A stretch of 64,000 nt of DNA from Eublepharis macularius (Eukaryota; Chordata; Lepidosauria; Squamata; Eublepharidae), in NCBI RefSeq assembly GCF_028583425.1, contig NC_072793.1, forward strand, positions 102,471,689-102,535,688, given 5' to 3'. The notes under the pieces are model-generated. The model made no database searches. It was not told the origin of the DNA and saw only the letters and a program-made list of their open reading frames with translations. This document shows positions 1-11,594 of the stretch, piece by piece (positions within the stretch are counted from its first letter, which is position 1; each line of letters opens with the position of its first letter). The position numbers were made by a program, and so were the translations under genes.

Positions 1-172
1 TTTACATGTAAATGGGAGACACTGCCAGTCAGTGAGTATGTGTGATTTACATAAGGCTTTACTTAATCATAATAGTTCATATTTAATTATAGTACCTTTC
101 CCTAAGTAGCACTCAAAGCTCCTCACTCAGTAATCCTTACAATGCCCAGTAAGCCAGCATTATCTCTCTCTC

Positions 173-194
173 ACACACACACACACAAACACAC
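173..194. repeat. (CT)n(CA)n microsatellite
   Basis: Dinucleotide run of CT then CA with one interruption, in otherwise AT-rich non-coding DNA. I see no gene or recognisable element in 1-839. Confidence 0.85.
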
Positions 195-839
195 CCCATT
201 TGCAAAGAGGGGAGCCTTTCTGTCAGCCTTAGTGTAAGACCACCCAGTGAGTTCATGGCTTAGCTGAGAACTGAAGGGACGATTTCCTGCTCTTAACCTT
301 ATATAGACCGACTCACAAATTCTAATAGTTTGTTGGAAGGCCACCCAACAACATCATGGGAAAATGATGGACGGTAAAAATAATTAGCCAAGTGAAACCA
401 CCTTGGGCCCATTACATGGCAAATTATATATATGGGGCATAGATGCTGGTTTTGTTTTTAAATGGGATGTGTGGTACCCAAAAGGAGAACTTCTCTAGGA
501 TAATAGGCCTGGAGTCTGAGACAAACTAATACCTTTCTGAAGCATATACAACTTCTCCTTCTTTTGGCTGGGGTTTGAACTCAGTTAAATTGGCAAAAAA
601 TAGGAAATTTCAATTATAATGTGTCATATTTTATTGTTTTCCTTTCTTTATCTGTCCCCCCCCTCAAATCTCGGAGATTGTGTGAGTTGCAAATCTAAAT
701 AAATAAAGTCAGGGCATGTCCTTGAAGGCTCCAAACACAATGCATTTCAGAATGTTAGTGTCTGTAATCATTTGTACTAGTCTTGACTAATAAACAGGTG
801 GCAGTCAGTGCCACGTTTTTCAAAGGTGTGGATCACAAC

Positions 840-1215
840 ATTTATATATTTATTTACAAGATTTTTACACTGCCTTTCAGCCTTCATAGAGCTGCCATGG
901 CGGCTAAAAATTAAAACTTACAAATTAAATCTTGTCTTAAAAACCATTAAAAATGGCACATGAACTCATCATTAAAACAATTTAAAATTAGAACTTAAAA
1001 TGAATACAAAAGATAAAAACAGTTAAAACATTGTGGACAGAAGAGGAATCAAGGAAAAGCCAAACAAAACAAAACGGTTTTCACCCACTGACAGAAAACA
1101 GCAACAGCAGGGGACAGGCCAATCTCCCTAGGAAGAGAGTTCCGGAGTCTTGGTGTCAGTACTGAGAAAGCCCAGTCTCAGAAGGCAGGGACAGCCAAAC
1201 CAGTGCCTCCAACCA
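840..1215 (-). mobile_element. LINE 3' end (L2-type)
   Basis: On the minus strand this begins with the conserved end of an L2-type reverse-transcriptase frame (CGGAACTCTCTTCCTAGGGA, then GGCCTGTCCC). It then runs into an AT-rich 3' UTR that ends in AAATAAATATATAAA near 840. The frame is broken. It is 5'-truncated. Confidence 0.5.
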
Positions 1216-1299
1216 TGACCGCAACGGTCAGGCACATCAGGTATGTTGGTCCCAAAACTTAGAGCTGGAAAGGACCCCAAGAGTCATCTAGTGGTGCCA

Positions 1300-1560
1300 G
1301 CTACCCCCTTTAAGAACTATGGACTCTGTTACCAGCAATCAGGGATTCTGCCATCTGTGCCAGCCTCCCCCTTTCTGGACCATGAACTCTGCTACCACTG
1401 CCTATCCCCTGAACCAGAGACCCTGCCACTTGTGCCTGTTTCCTGCCGTCATGGTTTATGGACTCTGCCACCCCTGCCTGCCCTCTGCCCCCCTGGATTA
1501 CGGACTCTCTCGCTTCATGCTGGGCACGAACTTTCCTGGAGCCATGAACCGGGCCACTAG
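1300..1560. repeat. Irregular tandem repeat, about 40-bp period
   Basis: The phrase GACTCTGCCA or close variants recurs at about 1322, 1344, 1385, 1419, 1460 and 1503, mostly 34-43 bp apart and usually followed by CCNNTGCC. Open frames on both strands (for example a 195-codon minus frame at 1310-1897) are by-products of this GC-rich repeat and show no known domain. Confidence 0.5.
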
Positions 1561-1799
1561 AAATGTCACACAAGCAGGGAGAGTTCTCTGCGAGATGGAC
1601 TGGGTGCCCCCTGGCCCGCTCCCGCAGGGAAGCTGCTGCAGGAAAGCCCTGGGTCCGCCATAATACCCAGAGTGGCATGCTAGCGAGCCCACGGACGTGC
1701 ACCAGCAGCAAACCAGAGGGAAGCCATGTTCTCAGGCCGCAAGTAGCTACCACGGGCCATCTTCCTTGAATCCGCCATTTCACTGCAAGGTTCCTGCCA

Positions 1800-2500
1800 C
1801 ATTCTGAGGACCTGCCTTGCCCTGTTATGCAGATCGCTGGCCACAGCCCTGGGGCGGAAGAGACATGCTGGCTGAATAAAGCATATAATGGTTTCATATT
1901 GATACACCCATCAAACCTCGACTTTCCAAGCCAATCTCATCAAGTACAGCCCGGCTTCCTGTCAAATCTAATCAACCCATCCGGCATCCCCTCCCTCCCC
2001 CTTTTTGTCCCATCTCCGAGGGTGTCATTATCCCACAATTAGATCCTAAAGTGGCCCATCAAATTCCTTACATTAGCCCATCATATCTTTTGTTAAACCA
2101 CCCTGAGAACCAGTCTAAGGCCGCCCCCCAGGGCCCCGCCTCAGGACACATATTCGGCTATTTAAGCAGGCTCTGCCAAGCACATGGCGCACCTTCCCTT
2201 CCCTGGATCCGGACCAACTCCCTGCATGTATAGTGCGGGCACTGTACATCGCCTTCCCCACCTTCGCTGCTGGACTCTCTGCTTCTTGCCGTGACCAGTT
2301 AACGTATCACCCCTCTCTCATCGATCTCAAGAGGGAACTGCTAATGCAAGAGTCTCTGTATCTTTTCCTACCTTTGTTTCTTAGCGCTTGTATGCTCAGT
2401 GAATTACGTGCTATATTAGGCTTATGCAACATTTCTAGTAAACATCATTTATTTGAATATTAGTCTCCTCTTTCTTATTTGAGTAAATATGGAAGGCTGA
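1800..2500 (+). mobile_element. Possible solo LTR or LTR remnant
   Basis: A TATTTAAG box near 2159 is followed by a moderately GC-rich leader and, further on, an AT-rich stretch. That order is reminiscent of an LTR promoter and R/U5. I could not fix TG..CA ends, a target duplication or a primer-binding site, so the call is tentative. Confidence 0.25.
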
Positions 2501-2589
2501 CTCTGGTATACATTGGTTAAAGATCTGCACTAGCTCAAGCCGAACTGCTTGCTAATTTCCCTTATAAAAATAGCAGTTCTGGTAATACT

Positions 2590-3595
2590 AGTTCAGCCCC
2601 CTGCACAATGCAGGAAATTCACAGCTACTCCCCCTCCCATCTCCCTCAGTGACTCCTGCTCTATGCCCAGAGGAAGACAAAAAACCTCCAGAATCCCTGG
2701 CCAATCTGGCCTGGAGGCAAATTCCTTCCTGGCTTCAGCGTTACCCTGGGCATATAAGAAAGGGCCATCATGAGAGCCAAGCACTGGCTCATCCCTTCAT
2801 GCACTCCCTCTCCTGATCTGTGTACATTCATATCAAGTCAGAGAATCATCATAGCTGTCAGGTGACCATCTAGCCTCTTCTTAAATACCTCCAAGGAAGG
2901 AGAGCCCACCACCTCCTGGGGAAGCCTGTTCCATTGAGGAACTGCTCTGTTAGGAAGTTCTCCCCAATGTTTAGTCAAAAATTCTTTTGTTTTAATTTTA
3001 ACCCATTGTTTCTGGTCTGATCCACGGGGGCAACTGAAAATAACTCTGCTCCATCATCTATATGATAGTCCTTCAAAAACTTGAGGAGGGTTATCATATC
3101 ACCTCTCAGTCACCTCCGCTACAGGCTAAACATGCCCAGCTCCTTCAACCTTTCCTGACAAGACTTTATCTCCAGACCTCTCACTATCTTTGTTGCCCTC
3201 CTTTGGACACATTCCAGCTTCTCAATATCCTTCTTAAACTGTGATGCCCCAAAGGGTACACAGTACACCAAGTGAGGTCTAACCAGAGCAGAGTAAAGCA
3301 ATACCATCACCTCATGTGATCTGGACACTGTACTTCTGTTGACACAGCCTAAAATCACATTTGCCTTTTTACTACATCATCCCATTGCTGACTCATGTTA
3401 TACTATTATCTACTAAGACCCCTAGATCCTTTTCACATGTACTACTGCCAGGACCACTCTCCCCCATCCTATAAACGTGCCTTTGATTTTCCCTACCTAA
3501 ATGAAGAACTTTACATTTATCTCTATTGAAATTCATTTTGTTAGTTTTAGCCCATTTTTCCAGCCTGTCAAGATCACCTTGAATCTTGAATCATA
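2590..3595 (-). mobile_element. CR1 LINE, reverse-transcriptase C-terminus and 3' region
   Basis: The minus strand reads, with a few frameshifts, as the C-terminal part of a CR1 ORF2: [53 protein letters not shown] and [19 protein letters not shown]. It then continues into the non-coding tail (GTTCCTCAATGGAACAGGCT, GAGGTATTTAAGAAGAGGCT). The best frame, 3358-3119, is 79 codons. It is 5'-truncated and defective. Confidence 0.85.
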
Positions 3596-4660
3596 TAGGG
3601 CTTTAAATGTGCCTGGAAATAAACTGGAAGAGGATGAGGATGAGATAGGACTGGACTGATACATTCTCTATGACCCATTCCAGGCAGTAACCTGGCTGCA
3701 GCATTCTGCACCAACTGAAGCTGCTGAACACTCTTCAAGGACAGCCCCAGCTAGACTGCACTGCAGTAATCTAATTCAGATGTATCCAGAGAATCTACTC
3801 CAGTGGCCAGATCTTCCCTGTCCAGGAAAAGCTGCAGCCAGTTAACCAGCTGAAGCTGGTTAAAAGCACCCTTGACTACATCTGCCATCTGCTTATCTAG
3901 CTGTGACCCAGGATCCAAGAGCACAAGGGAAGTGCAACCTCATCCAAAATGGGTGATCCCTTAAATCATAGGTCAGATCTTACACTTAACAGTAGCTCTT
4001 CCATCTTGTTAGGATTAAGCTTCCCTTTATTAGCCTGCATTCATGGCAAAATCAAAACTGCCTCCAGGCACCAGTTCGGGGTTTCTACAGCCTCCCTGGT
4101 TTGGGAGTGCATGATAGTGCTGAGTATCATCAGCATATTGGTGACAGCCCAGCCCAAATCTCTGGATGACCTCACCCAGTGGCTTCATGTAGATGTTGAA
4201 AGCATGGGGGACAAGACAGAGCCTTGTGGGACCCTAGAGGTCAAGGAGCTGAGCAACAGTCTCCCGGCACCACCTTTTGGAAACTATCCTCCAAGTAAGA
4301 CTGGAACCACTGCAAAATGGTGCCTATGAGTCCCAGCCTGGAGAGGCCATCTAGAAGGATACCACTGAAAGCCCCTGAGGGGTCCAGGAGAATCAACAGC
4401 ATCACACTCTCTCTGTGTCCATCTGCCGGCACAGGTCATCCACCATGGTGACCAAGGCTGCTTCAGTCCTGTGTGTGTAAAATGTCATCAAGCCCATAAC
4501 CAGGCCTAAAACCAGATTGTAAATATTTTTGCCTCATCTAGGAAACCTGAAGTGGTCTAGCAACCAGCCTTTCAAGAGTGGAACATCTGAGAATGGTTGA
4601 GAGATACTAAAATCATTTCAACACAAATTTAAAGCGAACACGATCACCAATTGTAGAAGT
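3596..4660 (-). mobile_element. L2-type LINE reverse-transcriptase remnant
   Basis: The minus strand encodes, in broken frames, VDDLCRQMDTERV, then SGAFSGILLDGLSRLGLIGT, FQSYLEDSFQKVVPGDCCSA (4432-4241). A GVPQGS-like / MLSTSTWKPLGEVI stretch follows near 4190, and QLVQNAAARLL near 3710. This is the order of an L2 ORF2 from palm to thumb. It abuts the CR1 copy on its left. Confidence 0.8.
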
Positions 4661-6999
4661 CATAGAACCAACCTAGACTTGATCAGAGAAATCAGTGGTA
4701 GTGAAAAAAAATTGAAGCTGTTGTCAGGAGTGGAGTGGGGTGGGGGATTCAGGTAATGGCTACATAAATCCCCCCCCTGAACAGATAATTCCTATCTACA
4801 CAGAGCTTCTATTTGCTCCACAAGGGAAAATATATTAGTTACCAAATGGTTTCTGCATGTTTTTCCCATGGGGCAAATTGCAGGAGTCTATATGTGTGCC
4901 TGAGTGAGAGGAGGAAAATGGTACGAGGGGAAATGTTTCAGCCTCACCCCTTAACACCATGGTCCAAAATGACACACACACCAGCTGCTTTTAGCATCTA
5001 AAAAAACAAAACCATGGGAGGTCCTAATTACAGATCTCCTTGGCCAAATTTAGCGTGACCAAACATCACAATCATTTTGCATTACAGACAGACAGAAAAC
5101 GAAGTAAGAAAGATGAGTGTCTCTCTGTGCATGCATTTATAAGACACACCAACATAATTCACAATACAATCCTAAGCACAGTTGCACCTGTCTAAATCCA
5201 CTGACATCAATGGGGTTAAAATGGGATAACTTTGCTTAGGATTGCATTGTTAACAAGTCAAACTTTCACATTTATTCAAATTCATGTGTGTGTGATCCTT
5301 CCCACATGGATAGTGGGAGAATTATCAGCAGTTAGACACAGCATTATTCCACCAGAGTAGAATTAAGCATCTTTGGATGTCCATGCCAAGTCCCTATTTG
5401 TGTACCTGCAACTGTCTCAAGCACTATTTTCACTCAAATAAACACAAGTACTCCCTTGGCACTTCAGCATCAGTGGTCTACTTGTATTTCTAAGAGGACA
5501 GAGTAGTTTGGATTGTTATAGCTATAATAGCATTCCACACCAGACAAGCAAGTTAAAAGCTATACTGCCTGTCAATTGTAATTTCCATGAACTATAAAAT
5601 CAATTTCCTATCAAAAGTGCATATGACTGTGTTAAATTAGAAGGATCTGTGTGGGACAAGATGGTGTTAGATACCCAGTCCTGCCTGGTGCTCATTTTTG
5701 TGCAACACAAAAGCTTTGCAAGATGCAGTGTTGAGGAATATTGCTGTCTAATAAAGGTTGATCACCAAACCCACCTTACTATGCCCTGTACTGACATGCA
5801 ATTACAAGGCAAACCCAGAAAATGCATCTCACAATGGCCACTGCATCCCAACCATGGTGGTGAGAGACTTGAACTACTGATGCATATAACGCAGATAGGA
5901 AAATATTCAGGGTACATTTTTAAAAGACAACCGTAAGCTTTGGTCAGCTACAGATTCTTCTATCAGCTGCTGTTGTGACTCTTGCAAATAGGGAAGATGG
6001 TTTTCCAAATGGTCCTTTCCCCCATAAAGGTCTTAGCCCACTAGACATTTCTCTCAAGGAATCCTTTTATCAGAAATTACTATTGTATTAATGACTACAA
6101 ATCTAACAGTAGCTTACTAGAAGACAGCAATCCTAAGAAGGTGTCATCAGCATCTCACTCAGGTCTATGCAACAGGGCTTACTGTTCTCAAGAATGCAGT
6201 TACTGTAGAATATTGCAGAGAGAAAGACAGCACACTTTGCAAAGACAGCCACAGAACAAGCCTTGTGGTACAGCTCAGGAGGGCATGGGGAAGAGAATGC
6301 ACTGAAATTTCTGATTATAGATTCAGGGAGTGATTCAGCCACAGTAAAGTACTTCAGCATCAGACTTTTGAAGTCCCACATGTCAACCTGAACAGCAGAA
6401 TCCTTCAACTCCTTTTTGAACATTTGTGTTTTAGAAGTTAACAAGATAACTTGTAAAACTTTCGAAGAGTTTCTCTTTTGTGCTTGTTTTATTGCTTTTC
6501 CATTGCATCTTCTTTGCCAGCATTTCCTGTATTTGCTAGGGCTCAACAAGACACACTCAATAATGACTGTTCTGCAGAATACATTCAACGTTGGGAGCAG
6601 GAGAATAATTAATACAGAGTAGCTCCTCTTTCTTTTGCAAATTCTTAGACAAATAATTAATTTTTATACCTTATTTCATTAAATTCAGGTCTCACTCTGA
6701 CCTTAAAGGCTTATAATTAAGTGTCAGAAAACATGAATTAAATATTATAACGCTGGGTTCATTCAGACCGATGCTGCAGGTGGCAGACAGTTTAAAATTT
6801 TTGTATCTGCGTTGACTCTTTCATATTTTCAAGCCATTAGTCTTCGTGAAAAAAACAAAACAGAACACCATATATATGTTCATGCATGCATACACATGCT
6901 CATGTGGGGAATCATTCATTGTGAGGAGCATAAAAGAGAAGGAGAGTTAACCCTTACGTCCTCAAAGAGAAGCGAGTCACGGAACTATCAAAGCATGGT
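4661..6999. other. AT-rich intergenic DNA, no gene recognised
   Basis: The only structured item is a small palindromic repeat at about 5165-5250, with ATCCTAAGCACAG mirrored by CTTTGCTTAGGAT and a middle resembling CCACTGACATCAATGGGGTT. Similar short repeats appear near 11382-11460 and 31578-31680. A 151-codon minus-strand frame (6588-6133) has no recognised domain and no clear splice or promoter context. Confidence 0.5.
5165..5250. repeat. Short palindromic MITE-like repeat
   Basis: Imperfect inverted repeat with arms ACAATCCTAAGCACAGTTG and the matching CTTTGCTTAGGATTGCATTGT half. The family looks like a common squamate palindromic repeat with an AATGGG centre; more diverged relatives are at 11382-11460 and 31578-31680. 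Confidence 0.5.
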
Positions 7000-7980
7000 T
7001 ATACCTTATCGAGCGGCAGCGCAAGCCTCTGGAAGAAAGGAGGGACAGATACGTCGCGTAACTTCAGCTTATGTCGGTTAGAAGCAGGAGAGAGAGCCGA
7101 GGCAGGGGGAAGAGATTGCCTCGCCTCCCCGTTCGAGGGGCTTGGGGGGGGGGGTTCTAGCTGCCCGTGCCGGAGACAAAAAGCCCCTCTCCCGCCAGCT
7201 GCTTCCGAACATCTCCTCCTCTGCCAGCCGCTCCGACGCCTAAGCGGGAGCTGGGCGGCACCCCCCAGCCCACCCCACGCCCCGCTCTCTTTCAAAAGCC
7301 TTCAGGGCTGCCGAAAACTTGAGCGCTCCGGGGCACGTATCCGCCTGGGGAAAAGCGCGCTTGCCCAGCCCACCGGGGCTCCAACAGGTGGATTCCGGGC
7401 AGCCCCGGCTGCTTCGCCCTCCACCCCCTTTCCCAGAGGAGCCCGATACGAAGCGGGAAAGAGACCGCAAGGAGCACCTACCTGCCGCGTAGGGCAGCCA
7501 TGGGACCGAGCGTGCGCCTCCAGGTCCCCCGAGCAGCCCGCCCGCTCTGGCTGTCCTCAGACTCTCCTCTCAGGGCACCTGCTGAAGCCGCTCCCGCCGT
7601 GGCTCCCCCGGGCTCGCACTGAGCCCCCGCCCGTCAGGGTGCCTCCGTGCCTCTCGGCCGCATCCCTTCCCGGCGCTTTGCCCCTCCGTTCGGGGCGCGG
7701 AGCTGCCCGGGAGGCGCTGCCGAGGCCAGAGCACTGGCGGGGTGGGGAACTACCTGTGGCTGCTCCCCCTGCCCGCGCAGTGGTACAGCCCACGCTGTGT
7801 GCTGCTGCGCTGAGCCGCCGGGCTCAGCCGCACCTCCTCCAGGCGAAGCGGGCGTGTGTGGAGTTCGTTCAGCCGGAGTCCGCTACGGCCCGCTGTTTCG
7901 GAGGCGCGGGGGGGGGGGGATGGGGTGGGCCAAGGGGCCAAGGAGGTGGCAGCGCACGGAACAGGCTCGCCCCTCGTAGC
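7000..7980. promoter_or_regulatory. CpG island, candidate promoter
   Basis: Abrupt rise in GC and CG content with poly-G runs at 7144-7154 and 7908-7919. Flanking DNA is AT-rich. Several overlapping frames of 60-145 codons on both strands are typical GC shadows. A minus-strand ATG and splice donor near 7482-7501 suggest transcription to the left. Confidence 0.7.
7482..7501 (-). CDS. Candidate first coding exon (MAALRG...), gene unknown
   Basis: On the minus strand an ATG at 7501-7499 in fair Kozak context (CCCATGG) opens MAALRG and runs 20 nt to a donor GTAGGTG. It lies inside the CpG island, as first exons do. The rest of the gene would lie toward position 1 or beyond the window. I could not find exon 2 and do not recognise the protein. 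A chance ATG next to a chance donor is possible. Confidence 0.35.
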
Positions 7981-9154
7981 ATTTTGCTTGTTTCAAATCT
8001 TTACTCCGGTGCACGAAAAGGCAGCAACGGTGTGCAGAATGACCCCAAGGGCTGCCAAGAGAGATTGTATTTATAAATCGTTCAAAGTTTACAACCCCCT
8101 CGAACCTCAGTTTACCAGTGCGAAACCAAGAGTATTAGAGTGGGTGGAAAGAGTCTTTTGAGGATAAGAACAAGATATGCAATAAGATAATACCAGCTGC
8201 AATTTAGGCACAATTAAAAAGGGAAAGCTTGTCTTTTCCTGTTGATCTGCACTGACACTTCAGTCATGCATAAACTCTTTTCGGGGGCCATTCTTCATTC
8301 TTTTATGTAGCATGATGGGGTGGAAGGAAGCAGGAGCCTAGAGGCAGGGCCTATCCCCTCCCCCATAGATGCACATTCATTGAAGCTCTATGCGTGCATG
8401 GTTATGTTCAGAGAGGTTATAGCTATGAGTTCAGGAATCCTGCTTTTCAGGGTTCTTGATCACACACAGAGATGTACATACACCTCTGCACACATATAGG
8501 CTTGGATGCTACCTCCACCTTCCAGACACACTTCACTCCAGCTGCAGGGCAGCTTACTTCCTCTGCTGCCACTACTTCGTTTTGTGGAAGGCTATCTAAA
8601 AACCATTGATCTTGCACAAATGGAAAACAGCCCTGTGCTTCACCTGCGTGTTGGAAAACGTGCAAAGGTCCTACATGTTTGTTGCTGAGATCCCACCCTA
8701 CACACATGCAAGAAGAGCACAAGAAGCTATCAAGATACTTATTGTCTACTCTGATTGGCAGCAACTCTCCAAGATCTTGGCTAGGTCTTTCATAGACGTT
8801 AATGCCACAGACTTGCTAGTGGAGCCAGCATGATAGCATATGCACTGCCTGGGAGTGCCACCATTTGAGGTGGAAGCGAACAATAATAAAAGGTGCAGAT
8901 CCCAAAGTAAAAACACACTGAACTGCGCAAGCTGCACCATGAGATAACAGATTTCCACCAAAGCAGTAGGAAAATGGTTCTTACAGACTTTCTAGTACTG
9001 TTTGTTATAAAATTGCCTAATATATTTGCATTTTTCTACAGCAGAGTATTTAAGGCTGAAATTATAGGAGACTGACAGATTCATGTATCTGAGTCATGAT
9101 ATATCACTAATAGATCATTTAAAAAGTTGGGTGGGTATCTCATGGAACATGCTT
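7981..9154. other. Non-coding DNA, nothing recognised
   Basis: No exon, RNA gene or clear repeat is visible. The longest frames are about 100 codons at the CpG-island edge and do not resemble known proteins. Confidence 0.5.
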
Positions 9155-9347
9155 GTTTATTTATACTCTTATGGGGACCAAAAGCAGCTTACAACACTGT
9201 TCTCTCTTTTCCATTTTCCTCTTACAATAACCCTGTGATTAGGGTAAGAAAGACTGACTAAGCCAAAGTTACCCAGTGACCTTCCATAGCAGAGCTGGAA
9301 TTCGAACCTTGGTCTCCTAAGTCCAGCCTTCTAACCATGCTGGCTCT
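9155..9347 (-). repeat. tRNA-derived SINE
   Basis: Read on the minus strand this starts AGCCAGCATGGTTAGAAGG. It has a B-box-like GGTTCGAATTCC, a CACTGGGTAACTTTGG middle, and ends in a GGTCCCCATAAGAGTATAAA tail. This is the same family as copies at 11474, 16501, 32342, 34776 and 38095. It is nearly full length. Confidence 0.75.
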
Positions 9348-9351
9348 GGAT

Positions 9352-9535
9352 ATGAGCAGGGGTGCGAAACCCTGCCATCATTCATGGTTTAACTTTCTAG
9401 TATTTCTTCCTTCGTCATCTACTCTTTTCCCTCAGCTGAGTTCTGCTATCAGAAGTGAACCCTGCTTGCTGCAAAGCCCCTCAGGAGAGAGAAATGGTGA
9501 CAGGTTTTTGCACTCATTATCCCTTTTCCTAGGTA
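9352..9535 (+). repeat. Unclassified interspersed repeat (copy 1)
   Basis: It shares long phrases with 21378-21540: a GGTG..AAACCCT start, ATTCATNNTTTAACT, TTCCTTCNTCATCT, CCCTNAGCTGAGTTCTGCTA and a GAGGAAAG..GGTG-like end. The second copy shows this is a dispersed family, not unique sequence. The class is unknown. Confidence 0.5.
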
Positions 9536-10254
9536 AATGGGACGTGGAGACATGGGGATACTGAACCTTGGCAGAGCAGACTTTGCACAAAAAATAATCA
9601 CCAGCCCTTATTCTACATGGAAATCTTCAGAAAATGAAATACATTCTCTGTTTCAGAACTGCTGTCAGGACTTAGCCTTCTGCAATCTAAATGCTGTAAT
9701 AAAGGAACTGTGTTCAAATAGTCTAAGCAATTCCATGGCACCTGCTGAATTATATTGATGTGCCACATCCAGTTCTCTCCTGCACAGACACATGTGCATC
9801 CTACAACAGCTAGGTAATACACAAGTGGTGGCCTGGCTTTGAAAAATGGCTTCAGGAATCAATGCCTATTTAGCCCCACTGCCTGTCTCGTGAGGCATGA
9901 GATGTCATCTGGTCATCTGGACAGACCATTAAGCGAAGGAGTGGCTGAACATTGCTTCCTGGAGGAGTTCCGGATCTCTGTCAGTGCTTCCCAGCCCATT
10001 ACATGATGCGAAGTTACACTCCATTAGTGACTCACCATAATCCTTTACCCCACCGGAACAGGAGAAATGACAACACCCCTCTGAGGCATCGCATCGCCAC
10101 CTCTCCTGACAAGGTCCAGAGCGCAAATACATTATTACAACATTTTTAGTCTGACTGGTGTCACCCAATGGCTACACAGGGGCGGGGGGGGGGGGAGTAT
10201 GTAGTAAACATCCCCAAGCCAGTTAGGAGAGAAATAACTAACAATGGTTGTGCT

Positions 10255-10430
10255 ATGTGTTTATAAGTTTTTATTGAATTGTTTAAATATTTTATATATA
10301 CTTTAGTTTAAATACTGTTTCAATGTCTCAGATGTTTTCATGTTGAAATGTTTTCATGTTTTGATGTTCATTGCCTTGAGGACCCTATTTGGATGGAAAG
10401 GTGGCACAGAAATGTTTTAAACAAACAGAG
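10255..10430 (+). mobile_element. LINE 3' tail (L2-type)
   Basis: AT-rich tail ending in a CCTTGAGGACCCTATTTGGA..GAAAGGTGGCACAGAAAT phrase followed by TTTTAAACAAACA. This is the plus-strand form of the 3' terminus seen in other L2-like copies here. No coding remnant is attached. A poly-G run (10184-10195) lies just before it. Confidence 0.5.
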
Positions 10431-11594
10431 AGACAGAAAAATAAGCTAAGCAGAAGCAGGCATCTTCACATCTGAAAAATACTGATTTTCCCCATGCTGC
10501 CCTTCTGTTCTTTCCTAGGGATTGTGCTAGGGTAAGTATCCAGAGTGGCAGATTTTTCTGTGATCTGCTTGTTATGTTTGTGAGAGCATTAGCTCACATC
10601 TTAGCCAGGGATCACTGTCAATCACTTTCAGTTTTGTCTCTAAATGCTGTGCACCTCCAGTATTTCTTTTGGAAGGGCAAATGTGTTCCATCTGTTTACC
10701 TGGTCCACTAATTTCTTTTAGCAGAAACTTAAGCTGGCTACTTCACCATCATGGAGTCTCAGGATCTCATCACTCACACACACACATTGTGGGAATCCAG
10801 CTTGCTCAAAAAAGCAGGTACATATATGTGTCTGTGCAAGTGATAAATGGATTTGGTATATTAGTATTATTAGGGTATATTATTCAAATGTAGCCTTTAT
10901 TTAAAAGAAAGTCCAAGAATATAATTTCAAGCAAAAAGTTTACATCTGTATGGAAAATATGCAATAGTTTGTTCTGGGGGAAAAATGAGGGACAAAACTG
11001 AAATTAAAGATGACAAAAATGCTGATCCAGATACTGCCTTAGAGACAACCAAAACATTCCTTCAGTGCTGCCAAGCTTATGTGGATAGCAAAATATGACA
11101 CAAGAGAGCAAAAGGAAGCATGACACAAATGGCTTCTTGATTGTTCTGAGGGAACAATCAGAAAATTGGAAGTATTGCTCCAGTAGTGCTCCAGTCAGGG
11201 GGCTGGAAAAGCTTCCAAACAGTAAATCACAGGGAATATTAACAGGAAAGTCAGGCCTATTCCTTGCACAATAAAAATATTTGATTCATAGCTAGTAGCT
11301 AATCAGAAGCTGGTTGCTTGGTTATAAGTGGCTAACTAGTTAGAAAATGAACTACAGCTGTTGGGGTGCCTTGAGATACTTACAGTGCAAGCCTATATAT
11401 GTTTTACTCATAGTTAAGTCATATTATATTCAATTGGGCTTACTCCCAGGTAAGCATTTTTAGGAATTGTCAGTTTATTTATTTTTTAGATATTTATATC
11501 TTGCTTTTCTCCCCAGTGAGGACTCAAAGTGTCGTACAACATTATTCTCCCAGCCTCCATTTTATCCTCACAACAACCACCCTTTGATGGAAAT

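Noticed and set aside
1310..1897. 195-codon minus-strand frame
   Set aside because: It overlaps an irregular tandem repeat and other frames on both strands, and the product has no recognisable features.
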